From NCBI RefSeq assembly GCF_001512305.1, contig NZ_LNUT01000005.1, forward strand, positions 1,461,774 through 1,525,773: 64,000 bases of DNA, written 5' to 3'. Position numbers and translations under genes: made by a program. The notes beneath the pieces are model-generated. The model did no database searches and had not been told where the DNA came from. It saw nothing but the letters and a program-made list of their open reading frames with translations. Numbering within the stretch: the first letter of the stretch is position 1; each line of letters opens with the position of its first letter. Shown here piece by piece: positions 31,652 to 39,716 of this stretch. The stretch comes from Arthrobacter sp. EPSL27 (GTDB lineage: Bacteria; Actinomycetota; Actinomycetes; Actinomycetales; Micrococcaceae).

Positions 31652-32728
31652 ATGACCATCCTGGCCCGCCGGCCAGCGCATCACATGCCGCTTTTCCAGC
31701 GGCGGACACCACCGCCCGCCGGCTCCGGCGCGCTGTCCCGCAGGGCCAGGAGCCTCCTGCAGCGTGTTCCGGTATGGACCTGGCGGGTGCTGATGCACTC
31801 GGTGAAGGCCAGTGAGAACTCCCGCTTCAACGTCGACCCGATCGCCGGCGTCGACTACGTCCACGACATCGATTTCGTAGGTGACGGCATCCGGGCGCAC
31901 CGCCTCGATGTCATCACCCCGCAGCGCCCCGCCGGGACCGACGGCGGATCCGCAGCGCTGCCGGTGTACGTGTACTTCCACGGCGGCGGCTGGACCTCCG
32001 GGGACAAGTCCTCGCTGACCAAGTACTGCGCCAGCCAGGCGGAGGGCGGCATGGTGGTGGTGAATGTGAACTACCGGAAGGCGCCCCGCTTCCAGATGGC
32101 CCACGTCCTGGCGGACGCCAACGCCGCGCTGGCCTGGGTCCGGCAGAACATAGCCGGCTACGGCGGCGACCCCACCCGGCTGGTGCTCGGCGGGGATTCC
32201 GCCGGCGGCCAGATCGCCGCCCTGCTCACCGCGGCCAGTTTCCAGCCGGACCTGGCGCGGCACCACGGCCTCACCCCGGCCATGCCCGCATCCCATGTCA
32301 AGGGACTGGTCCAGCACTGCAGTGTGGTGGACTTTTCCGTCTTCTTCGAAAAAGGGTTTGTGCTGAGCCTGAACTTCATCCGCATGCTGCTCCCGGGGCT
32401 TGGCTACGGCCGGCGCAGCCGGGGAGGCCCAAGCCGCGGCACGGACCCGCTGGAAGACCTCCGCACCGGGGCGGCCTTCCTCTCCCCGATCGAGTGGCTG
32501 GATTCCCGGTTCCCGCCCGTCTTTGTCACCACCTCCGAGCGGGACTTCTTCTACGCCGCCAACCTGAACTTCATTGCCCGCCTGCGCGCGCATTCCGTGC
32601 ATGTGGACAGCCTGATCTACGACTGGGACAGCCCGAACACCGAACACACGTGGCAGCAGAACTTCCGCTACCCGGAATCGCAGGAAGTGTACCGGCGGCT
32701 GCACGCCTTTGTGCGGAAAGTGGCCTGA
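31652..32728 (+). CDS. alpha/beta hydrolase (HSL-type esterase)
   Basis: A 358-residue esterase/lipase. The oxyanion motif is FHGGGWTSGD (about residue 109 on) and the nucleophile elbow is GGDSAGGQIA. The acid/His pair is likely TTSERDFFY and the late NTEHTWQ. The first ~60 residues are Arg/Pro-rich with a hydrophobic stretch and could be a membrane anchor or extension. It is 27 nt downstream of the dikinase-like gene and may be cotranscribed. The natural ester is unknown. Confidence 0.82.
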   Translation: MTILARRPAHHMPLFQRRTPPPAGSGALSRRARSLLQRVPVWTWRVLMHSVKASENSRFNVDPIAGVDYVHDIDFVGDGIRAHRLDVITPQRPAGTDGGSAALPVYVYFHGGGWTSGDKSSLTKYCASQAEGGMVVVNVNYRKAPRFQMAHVLADANAALAWVRQNIAGYGGDPTRLVLGGDSAGGQIAALLTAASFQPDLARHHGLTPAMPASHVKGLVQHCSVVDFSVFFEKGFVLSLNFIRMLLPGLGYGRRSRGGPSRGTDPLEDLRTGAAFLSPIEWLDSRFPPVFVTTSERDFFYAANLNFIARLRAHSVHVDSLIYDWDSPNTEHTWQQNFRYPESQEVYRRLHAFVRKVA

Positions 32729-32777
32729 GGCTGCCAGCCCCAGCCCGGCGCCGCCGGAGCCGGGCTATGTTAAGTCC

Positions 32778-33716
32778 ATGGTGTTTGCCGACAGCAACGC
32801 ACACGACAACCCGGAACCTGTTGGGTTCGGATCCGCGCTGGTCGATGAAGCCGCCCGGCGGGACGCCGCCCTGGGCGACGTGGACTGGGCCGCGCTGCCC
32901 GACGGCGCCGTGCGGGGCACCTTCGATGCCCCCAGCGGAACCCTTGCCACGCTGTCCATGGGCACGCCGGGCAACCCCCGGGTCCTCCTGATCCCGGGGG
33001 CCACCGGTTCCAAGGAAGACTTTGTGCTGATGCTGCCCGAGCTCGCCGCCGCCGGATACTTCGTGCTGAGCTGCGACATCGCCGGGCAGTTCGAATCCGC
33101 CGCGGCCGGCCCGGAAAACCTCGTCCCGCCCCGCAAGCACTACGACTACGACTTGTTCACCAACGACCTCATTGCGATGCTCGACGCCGAGGACGGGCCG
33201 GTCCACGTCGTCGGGTATTCGTTCGCCGCGATCGTGGCCCAGCTCGCCTACCTCCGCCGGCCGGAGAAGTTCCGGAGCCTCACCCTGCTCAGCTGCCCGC
33301 CGGAGCCGGGCCAGGCCTTCCGCGGGGTTCAGCGCATCGGCCGGTTCAGCGGCTGGGCCGGCCCCCGGGTCGGGGCCGCGCTGATGATCTGGGGCATCCG
33401 CAGCAACGTGGTCCACGTCCCGCCCGGCCGGATCAGGTTTGTGAAATACCGGTTCCGGTTCACGCGCCGGAGTTCCGTGCGCGACATCTTCGGCCTGATG
33501 CAGCACGCACCGGATGCGAGGGCCGATCTGGCCGCGGCGTCGCTGCCCAAGTTCGTCGCCGTCGGCGAGCACGATCTCTGGCCGCTGGCCCTGCACCGCC
33601 GCTTCGCCCAGGCCATCGGCGCCCGGATCGCGGTGTACCGGGGCGGGCACAGCCCCAGCGAAACCTCCCCGCACCAGATGAGCCGGGACCTGATCGCGCT
33701 GTACGGCTCCCTCTAG
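32778..33716 (+). CDS. alpha/beta hydrolase-fold protein
   Basis: A 312-residue protein starting at ATG 32778. It has HG-like LIPGATGSKEDF, a nucleophile elbow VVGYSFAAIVAQ in which the last Gly of GxSxG is Ala, the acid in VGEHDLWPL, and the His in YRGGHSPSETSPHQ. The elbow change occurs in some active hydrolases, so loss of activity is not proven. Its stop shares a CTAG with the stop of the convergent glycosyltransferase. Confidence 0.78.
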   Translation: MVFADSNAHDNPEPVGFGSALVDEAARRDAALGDVDWAALPDGAVRGTFDAPSGTLATLSMGTPGNPRVLLIPGATGSKEDFVLMLPELAAAGYFVLSCDIAGQFESAAAGPENLVPPRKHYDYDLFTNDLIAMLDAEDGPVHVVGYSFAAIVAQLAYLRRPEKFRSLTLLSCPPEPGQAFRGVQRIGRFSGWAGPRVGAALMIWGIRSNVVHVPPGRIRFVKYRFRFTRRSSVRDIFGLMQHAPDARADLAAASLPKFVAVGEHDLWPLALHRRFAQAIGARIAVYRGGHSPSETSPHQMSRDLIALYGSL

Positions 33717-34456
33717 CCGGCGTGGTCCCGCGCCCACTGCTGCCGCCGCCGGCGCCGGCGGAAAGGGTTCTCCCCGCGGAATTCGATCCGGAACGTCGTC
33801 CACGCCATGGACAGGCGGCGCCCGACGGCGGACCAGCTCGCCAGCGGCCGCGCGGACACCTGCACGCGCAGCGTGGGGTCGGCGATCACGGTCACCTCGG
33901 GCGGGATCTGGTACGAGATGTCGAGATCGTCGTGGACGGGCGGAACACCCCGGTGGACCGAGTCCCGGATCCGGTCCCAGACGCCGGAGCGCAGGGCGAA
34001 ATTCGAGCCGAACAGCGGCGGATGCCCCAGCAGCCATCCCACCGCCCAGAAATACCCGGGAATGTAGGCCTTCGTGCCCAGCCACCGGGCGAAGCGGTTT
34101 TCGCCGTAGAAGTCGCCCGGGCCGGACACCGCGGACAGCGGACCCGCGTCCTCAAGGACGGCCACGATCCGTTCCAGCCAGTCGGGCGGCGGGACGGAGT
34201 CGGTGTCCAGCCGGGCGATCAGCTCGGAGCGGGCCTCATCGAACCCGCGGGCCGTCGAGGCGGCGATGCCCGGAAGGTCGGCGGCGATCCGGCGGACGCC
34301 CGCGGCGGCGCACACCTCGGCGGTGTTGTCCGTGCTGGCGTTGTCCACAACAACGATTTCGTCCGCAGGGCGGGTCTGGCCGGCGAGCGCGGCGAGGCAG
34401 ACGGCGAGCATGCCGGCGTCGTTCCTGGTCGGGATCACCACCGAAATTGTTGTCAT
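33713..34456 (-). CDS. family 2 glycosyltransferase
   Basis: A 247-residue GT-A enzyme that transfers a sugar from a nucleotide donor. Motifs are SVVIPTRNDAGMLAVCLAALAGQ at the start, VVDNASTDNT, the DxD-like LDTDSVPP (about residues 79-86), and an acceptor-site region with HDDLDISYQI. The C-terminus is basic (RRRRRRQQWARDH) and without clear membrane helices, so it is probably peripheral. Donor and acceptor are unknown. Confidence 0.84.
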   Translation of the reverse strand: MTTISVVIPTRNDAGMLAVCLAALAGQTRPADEIVVVDNASTDNTAEVCAAAGVRRIAADLPGIAASTARGFDEARSELIARLDTDSVPPPDWLERIVAVLEDAGPLSAVSGPGDFYGENRFARWLGTKAYIPGYFWAVGWLLGHPPLFGSNFALRSGVWDRIRDSVHRGVPPVHDDLDISYQIPPEVTVIADPTLRVQVSARPLASWSAVGRRLSMAWTTFRIEFRGENPFRRRRRRQQWARDHAG

Positions 34457-34506
34457 GGTGCCCCGACTATAGCCCCGGGACAGGACGAAATGCCCCCGCT
34501 GGACTC

Positions 34507-34535
34507 TTGCACCGCGGGCCCGCGCCCCGTAGGTT
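34507..34535 (+). promoter_or_regulatory. cold-shock gene promoter
   Basis: -35 TTGCAC (34507-34512), a 17-nt spacer and -10 TAGGTT (34530-34535) precede a leader of about 70 nt before the csp ATG. Confidence 0.55.
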
Positions 34536-34614
34536 GGGCAACAGCGGACGAATGTCTCCGCAGCCGTTGGCCTCCGGGCCGCCGGAGATCAGCAGCATTT
34601 CAGAAGGATATGGC

Positions 34615-34818
34615 ATGGCTACAGGCACAGTTAAATGGTTCAACGCCGAAAAGGGTTTTGGCTTCATTGCCCCGGATGACGGGTCGGCCGACGTTTTCGC
34701 CCACTACTCGGCAATCGCCACCAGCGGCTACCGCTCCCTGGACGAGAACCAGAAGGTCGAGTTCGACGTCACCCAGGGCCCGAAGGGCCCGCAGGCTGAG
34801 AACATCCGCCCGCTCTAA
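34615..34818 (+). CDS. cold-shock-domain protein (CspA family)
   Basis: A 67-residue OB-fold RNA/DNA chaperone starting at ATG 34615 with AGAAGGA upstream. RNP1 is KGFGFIAPDD and RNP2 is VFAHYSAI; KWFNAEKGFGFI and the EFDVTQGPKGPQAENI end are standard. Constitutive and cold-inducible paralogues look alike. It is monocistronic, flanked by its own promoter and a strong terminator. Confidence 0.95.
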   Translation: MATGTVKWFNAEKGFGFIAPDDGSADVFAHYSAIATSGYRSLDENQKVEFDVTQGPKGPQAENIRPL

Positions 34819-34871
34819 ATACTCCGGACAGCAGCACCGGCCAGCCGGCCGCCATGCTTTCCCCAAGACCA

Positions 34872-34911
34872 CAAACGCCTTTCCCGGGAAATTTCTCGGG
34901 AGGGGCGTTTG
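34872..34911 (+). terminator. csp terminator
   Basis: CAAACGCC (34872-34879) and GGCGTTTG (34904-34911) enclose CCCGGGAAA/TTTCTCGGG. This gives a nearly continuous 20-bp stem with a few G-U pairs, followed by TCGTTGGT. Confidence 0.8.
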
Positions 34912-34924
34912 TCGTTGGTGCAGT

Positions 34925-34942
34925 GTCAAGAATTCGTCAAGA
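34925..34942 (+). promoter_or_regulatory. direct repeat, candidate KdpE site
   Basis: GTCAAGA occurs at 34925-34931 and again at 34936-34942, an 11-bp period typical of OmpR/PhoB-family head-to-tail binding. It lies 125 bp upstream of the first kdp-unit gene. A TATAGC -10-like hexamer (35010-35015) has no good -35, as expected for an activated promoter. Confidence 0.4.
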
Positions 34943-35049
34943 TCCGGCCCGCCGGCATTAAGGATCCGTTAGTCCCTGCGCTTTGGTCCCAGCGGAGGAC
35001 TTGACTGGATATAGCCCCGCAGACGGGGCGCAGACGAAAGGAACCTGCA

Positions 35050-35169
35050 ATGGCCGATGTGGCTGTTATCGGAATTCTTGTGGCGGCCATGGGGTTCGTG
35101 ATGTGGATCGGCCACGCCCTGGCCGGGATGGTCGGCAGCGCCGGGGACCGGACGGAGGGCGGAAGATGA
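35050..35169 (+). CDS. 39-residue membrane peptide at the head of the kdp operon
   Basis: ATG 35050 follows AAAGGAA and encodes one hydrophobic helix (MADVAVIGILVAAMGFVMW) with a polar C-terminal end (GSAGDRTEGGR). Its TGA overlaps the kdpF ATG (ATGA), so translation is coupled. It is not KdpF, which follows with the usual PEKW-type ending. It may be a second small Kdp-complex subunit or a leader peptide; no family name is known to me. Confidence 0.68.
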   Translation: MADVAVIGILVAAMGFVMWIGHALAGMVGSAGDRTEGGR

Positions 35170-35264
35170 GCGCCGACGCGGTCATGTGGCTCGCCCTGCT
35201 GATTGCCGGGCTGGGCCTCTTCGGCTACCTCCTGGCGGTCCTTATCCACCCCGAGAAGTGGTGA
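35166..35264 (+). CDS. kdpF: potassium-transporting ATPase subunit KdpF
   Basis: A 32-residue single-helix protein (ADAVMWLALLIAGLGLFGYL, ending AVLIHPEKW), matching the KdpF pattern of a helix followed by a short P-E-(K/R)-(F/W) end. It stabilises the KdpABC complex. It overlaps the upstream peptide by 4 nt and lies 7 nt before kdpA. Confidence 0.88.
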   Translation: MSADAVMWLALLIAGLGLFGYLLAVLIHPEKW

Positions 35265-35271
35265 GGGAACC

Positions 35272-36939
35272 GTGACCTTCAACTACATGTCCTTTGTGGT
35301 CCAGGTGGCGGCACTTCTCGTCGTCCTGGCGGCCCTGCACAAGCCTTTCGGCATCTACCTGGCCCGGGTCTTCGAAGGAACCACATCCAGCCGGCCCGAG
35401 CGGCTGTTCTACCGGCTGGCCGGGATCGACGCCGGCACGGAACAGACCTGGTCCGTGTACCTGCGCAGCGTCCTGGCATTCTCGGCTGTCTCCATTCTGG
35501 CCGTTTTCGCCCTCCAACGGCTGCAGGGCATCCTGCCCGGCAGCGGTTCCCTGCCGGGGGTGGATCCGTGGGTGGCGATGAACACCGCCATCTCCTTTGT
35601 CACCAACACGAACTGGCAGGCCTACGTCCCGGAAACCACGGTCGGCATTTTTGTACAGATGTGCCTGCTCGCGGTACAGAACTTCCTCTCCGCCGCCGTC
35701 GGCATCGTCGTCGCCGTCGCCCTCATCCGCGGCATTGCCCGCACCGGGACGCAGCGGCTGGGCAACTTTTGGGTGGACCTGGCCCGGACATCATTCCGGA
35801 TCCTGCTGCCGATCGCGTTCGTCGCGGCAGTGGTGTTGGTCCTGGGCGGGGTGGTGCAGAACTTCTGGGCCACCGGCGTCACCAACCAGGCGGCGGGAAT
35901 CAGCCAGAGCATCCCCGGCGGGCCGGTCGCATCCCAGGAGGCCATCAAAGTGCTCGGGACCAACGGCGGCGGGTACTTCAATGCCAACTCCGCCCACCCG
36001 TTCGAGAACCCCAACGCCCTCATCAGCCTCTTCGAGGTGTTCCTGCTCCTGCTCATTCCCTCGGCTCTGCCCTACGCCTTCGGCAGGATGGTGGGCGACC
36101 AGAAGCAGGGCTACACAGTGGCCGCAGTGATGGGCACCCTGTGGCTGGCCTCCGTTTCGCTGATGGGCTGGGCCGTGGCATCCGGCCAGGGAACAGCGAC
36201 GGCGGCGGCCGGCGGGCTGGGCGAGGGCTTTGAACAGCGCTTCGGACCGGTGCCCGGCGCGATCTTCGCCGCGTCCACCACCCTGACCTCCACCGGCGCG
36301 GTGAACACCGCCCACGATTCCCTGCCGCCGCTGGCCGGCGGCGTCGCCATGGTGAACATGATGCTCGGCGAGGTGGCCCCCGGCGGAACCGGTTCCGGAC
36401 TCTATGGCCTGCTGATCCTGTCCATCATCTCCGTCTTCATCGCGGGCCTCATGGTCGGGCGCACCCCGGAATACCTGGGCAAAAAGATCGGCCCCACGGA
36501 AATGAAGCTCGCCGCCTTGTACATCCTGGTGACACCGGTCCTGGTGCTCGCGCTGGCCGGCATCACGGTCCTGCTGCCGGGCATCCTGGCCAATGCCCCG
36601 GCAACCGGGCCGCACCACTTCAGTGAAGTGCTCTACGCCTTCACCTCCGGGGCGAACAACAACGGCTCCGCGTTCGGCGGCATCACCACCTCGGGCCCGC
36701 TTCTCTCGGTCATGATGGGCCTGGCCATGCTGCTGGGCCGCTTCCTTCCGATTGCCCTGGTCCTAGCCCTCGCCGGCTCCCTCGCCCGGCAGGGACAGAT
36801 TCCCGTCTCCGCCGGAACCGTCCCCACGCACGGCCCGCTGTTCTGCGGCCTGCTGCTGGGCGTGACAGTGATCCTGACCGCCCTGAGCTATTTCCCGGCC
36901 CTCGCCCTCGGCCCCCTCGCAGAAGGACTCCTGACATGA
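35272..36939 (+). CDS. kdpA: potassium-transporting ATPase subunit KdpA
   Basis: A 555-residue K+-channel-like subunit from GTG 35272, behind GAGGGAAC. About ten membrane helices are visible. Selectivity-filter-type loops include TNTNWQAY, GTNGGGYFNANSAHPFENP and GANNNGSAFGG. KdpA binds K+ and passes it to KdpB. The length is normal. The stop overlaps the kdpB start (ATGA). Confidence 0.96.
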   Translation: MTFNYMSFVVQVAALLVVLAALHKPFGIYLARVFEGTTSSRPERLFYRLAGIDAGTEQTWSVYLRSVLAFSAVSILAVFALQRLQGILPGSGSLPGVDPWVAMNTAISFVTNTNWQAYVPETTVGIFVQMCLLAVQNFLSAAVGIVVAVALIRGIARTGTQRLGNFWVDLARTSFRILLPIAFVAAVVLVLGGVVQNFWATGVTNQAAGISQSIPGGPVASQEAIKVLGTNGGGYFNANSAHPFENPNALISLFEVFLLLLIPSALPYAFGRMVGDQKQGYTVAAVMGTLWLASVSLMGWAVASGQGTATAAAGGLGEGFEQRFGPVPGAIFAASTTLTSTGAVNTAHDSLPPLAGGVAMVNMMLGEVAPGGTGSGLYGLLILSIISVFIAGLMVGRTPEYLGKKIGPTEMKLAALYILVTPVLVLALAGITVLLPGILANAPATGPHHFSEVLYAFTSGANNNGSAFGGITTSGPLLSVMMGLAMLLGRFLPIALVLALAGSLARQGQIPVSAGTVPTHGPLFCGLLLGVTVILTALSYFPALALGPLAEGLLT

Positions 36940-39062
36940 CCCGGTCCAGTACGGACACCGCCGCCGCCACCTACGCCGACGGCAACCCCCTCGGCACCCC
37001 CGGCGAACACAAGCACCACACCAAGGCACCGGCCAAACTGACGCTCCGGTCCGTCGCCGCCGCGCTGCCGCTCGCGGTCCGGAAACTCTCCCCGCGGCAG
37101 ATGATCCACTCCCCGGTCATGTTCACCGTGCTGGTGGGCGCCGCCCTGTGCACCGCGATCTCGGTGTACCGGCCCTCGGTGTTCGGCGCCGCCGTCACCG
37201 TCTGGCTCTGGCTCACCGTCCTCTTCGGCACCCTGTCCGAATCCATCGCCGAGGGCCGGGGCAAGGCCCAGGCCGACAGCCTCCGGGCCAGCCGCCAGGG
37301 TGTCCAGGCCCGGCTCCGGCAGGCTGACGGCACCGCCCGGGAGGTCCCCGGAACCGAGCTGCGGCAGGGCGACGTCGTTATCTGCGAAGCCGGCGACGTG
37401 ATCCCCTCGGACGGCGAAATCATCGAGGGCCTGGCCAGTGTCGACGAATCAACCATCACCGGCGAGTCAGCCCCGGTAATCCGCGAATCAGGCGGGGACC
37501 GGTCCTCGGTGACCGGCGGCACCCGGGTCCTCTCGGACCGGATCGTCGTCCGCATCACGGCAGCGCCGGGACAAACGTTCATCGACCGGATGATCAAGCT
37601 GGTCGAAGGTGCCGTCCGGCAGAAGACCCCCAACGAAATCGCGCTCCACGTGCTGCTGGTGTCCCTGACCATCGTGTTCCTCGCCGTCACCATGTCCCTG
37701 GCCCCGTTCGCCGCGCTGGCCGGCGCCACCCCGTCCCCGATCGTGCTGGTGGCCCTGCTGGTCTGCCTGATCCCCACCACCATCGGCGCCCTGGTGCCGG
37801 CCATCGGCATCGCGGGCATGGACCGCCTGGTCCAGCACAACGTCCTGGCCACGTCCGGCCGCGCCGTCGAGACCGCAGGGGACATCACCACCCTTTTGCT
37901 GGACAAGACCGGCACCATCACCTACGGCAACCGCCGGGCCGTCAATTTCTTCCCCGCCGGCCAGGTGGAGGGGAGCCGGCTCATGGAAGCGGCCCGGATC
38001 TGCAGCCTGGCCGATGAAACCCCCGAGGGCCGGTCCATCGTGGACCTCGCCGCGGACAAGGGAATCACCGGGGCCGACCTGGCCACCCTCCAACGCAGCT
38101 CCGGCGATGTCACCGTGGTGCCCTTCAGCGCCAGCACGCGCATGAGCGGGCTTGACCTCGACGGGCAGCAGATCCGCAAAGGTGCCGCGTCCACGGTGTC
38201 GGCCTTCGTTGCCGACTACGGCGGCCATATCCCGGCGGACGTCGAGCACCGCGTGAACGAAATCTCAGCCCAGGGCGGCACGCCCCTGCTGGTCGCGCAG
38301 GTGGGCTCAGGCGGCACCGCGGAGGTCCTGGGCACCGTCCACCTGGCCGACGTCGTCAAACCGGGCATGCACGCCCGCTTCGCCGAGCTGCGGCAAATGG
38401 GCATCCGGACGGTGATGATCACCGGCGACAACCCCATCACCGCCAAGGCGATCGCCACGGAGGCCGGGGTCGATGACTTCCTGGCCGAAGCAACCCCCGA
38501 GGACAAACTCGCGGTCATCAAGAAGGAGCAGTCCGAGGGGCGTCTCGTGGCGATGACCGGGGACGGCACCAATGACGCCCCGGCACTGGCCGCGGCGGAC
38601 GTGGGCGTCGCGATGAACTCAGGCACCCCGGCCGCGAAGGACGCCGCCAACATGGTGGATCTTGACTCCGACCCCACCAAACTCATCAATATCGTCGGCA
38701 TCGGCAAGCAGCTGCTCATCACCCGGGGGGCGCTGACCACCTTTTCCGTAGCGAACGACGTCGCGAAGTACTTCGCGATCGTTCCGGCCCTGTTCACCGC
38801 GGCCTTCCCGGGCCTGGGGCTGCTGAACATCATGGGCCTGGCCACGCCCGCCTCGGCGATACTTTCCGCCGTGATCTTCAATGCCCTGATCATCATTGCC
38901 CTGGTCCCGCTGGCCCTGCGCGGCGTGAAATACCGGGCCGTGTCCGCCAACCGGGCCCTCGGCCGGAACCTGCTGGTCTACGGCCTCGGCGGGCTCGTGG
39001 CCCCCTTCATCGGCATCAAGATCATCGACCTGATCATCTCCCTCATTCCCGGAATCGGCTAG
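36936..39062 (+). CDS. kdpB: potassium-transporting P-type ATPase subunit KdpB
   Basis: A 708-residue P-type ATPase. The phosphorylated Asp is D323 in LLLDKTGTITYG. The actuator motif is SVDESTITGESAPV, and the hinge is MTGDGTNDAPALAAADVGVAMNSGT. It powers high-affinity K+ uptake under limitation. The N-terminus (first ~40 residues) is a Thr/Pro/Lys-rich extension before the first helix. Confidence 0.97.
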   Translation: MTRSSTDTAAATYADGNPLGTPGEHKHHTKAPAKLTLRSVAAALPLAVRKLSPRQMIHSPVMFTVLVGAALCTAISVYRPSVFGAAVTVWLWLTVLFGTLSESIAEGRGKAQADSLRASRQGVQARLRQADGTAREVPGTELRQGDVVICEAGDVIPSDGEIIEGLASVDESTITGESAPVIRESGGDRSSVTGGTRVLSDRIVVRITAAPGQTFIDRMIKLVEGAVRQKTPNEIALHVLLVSLTIVFLAVTMSLAPFAALAGATPSPIVLVALLVCLIPTTIGALVPAIGIAGMDRLVQHNVLATSGRAVETAGDITTLLLDKTGTITYGNRRAVNFFPAGQVEGSRLMEAARICSLADETPEGRSIVDLAADKGITGADLATLQRSSGDVTVVPFSASTRMSGLDLDGQQIRKGAASTVSAFVADYGGHIPADVEHRVNEISAQGGTPLLVAQVGSGGTAEVLGTVHLADVVKPGMHARFAELRQMGIRTVMITGDNPITAKAIATEAGVDDFLAEATPEDKLAVIKKEQSEGRLVAMTGDGTNDAPALAAADVGVAMNSGTPAAKDAANMVDLDSDPTKLINIVGIGKQLLITRGALTTFSVANDVAKYFAIVPALFTAAFPGLGLLNIMGLATPASAILSAVIFNALIIIALVPLALRGVKYRAVSANRALGRNLLVYGLGGLVAPFIGIKIIDLIISLIPGIG

Positions 39063-39074
39063 GAGCGCGCCCGC

Positions 39075-39704
39075 ATGAACACCCTCACCGGTTACCTCCG
39101 CCAAGCAGGAACTGCCTTGCGCTTCCTGGCCCTTGCCAGCCTGGTCTTGGGGCTGGCCTACCCCCTGGCCGTCTTCGGCGTCGGACAGGTGGTGGCCCCC
39201 TTCCAGGCCAACGGCTCTATCATCAGGGACGCCTCCGGCGCCCCGGCGGCGTCCGCCCTGATTGCCCAGGCCAGCGCCGACGGCAACGGCGCCCGGGACC
39301 CGCGGTGGTTCCATGCCCGGCCGTCGGCCGTCATGTGGGACCCTGCGGCGTCCTCCGCCAGCAACCTCGGCCCCAACGAACCCAAACTTCTTGAGGCCGT
39401 CATCGCCAACCGGTCCGCCGTCGCCGCGGCGGAAGGAACCGCCGCGTCCGATGTCCCGGCCGACGCCGTCACGGCCAGCGGATCGGGGCTGGACCCGGAC
39501 ATCTCGCCGGAATACGCCAGGCTGCAGGTGGCCCGGGTGGCCGCAGCCCACGGCCTGGACACGGAGACCGTGGCGTCGCTGGTGGACCGCCACACGAGCA
39601 GCGGGCTGCTCGCTTTCCTGGGCCAGCCGTCCGTCAACGTGACCACGCTGAACCTGGCCGTCGCCGAGGCCGCGCACGCGTCGCAGCCGGCGCAATCCGA
39701 GTGA
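39075..39704 (+). CDS. kdpC: potassium-transporting ATPase subunit KdpC
   Basis: A 209-residue subunit with one N-terminal membrane helix (FLALASLVLGLAYPLAVFGV) and an extracytoplasmic domain. SGSGLDPDISPEYARLQVARVAAA is diagnostic. It raises the K+/ATP affinity of the complex. It lies 12 nt after kdpB and 12 nt before kdpD. Confidence 0.95.
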   Translation: MNTLTGYLRQAGTALRFLALASLVLGLAYPLAVFGVGQVVAPFQANGSIIRDASGAPAASALIAQASADGNGARDPRWFHARPSAVMWDPAASSASNLGPNEPKLLEAVIANRSAVAAAEGTAASDVPADAVTASGSGLDPDISPEYARLQVARVAAAHGLDTETVASLVDRHTSSGLLAFLGQPSVNVTTLNLAVAEAAHASQPAQSE

Positions 39705-39716
39705 GAGAATGACGGC

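Noticed and set aside
29849..32704. A 951-codon open frame on the minus strand
   Set aside because: It is antisense to the dikinase-like and esterase genes, has His/Gly/Arg-rich shadow composition and no domains. Long antisense frames like this are common in GC-rich DNA.
34819..35049. Riboswitch (for example c-di-AMP) in the kdp leader
   Set aside because: Only the csp terminator, a short direct repeat and a promoter-like hexamer are visible; no conserved riboswitch core could be recognised by eye.
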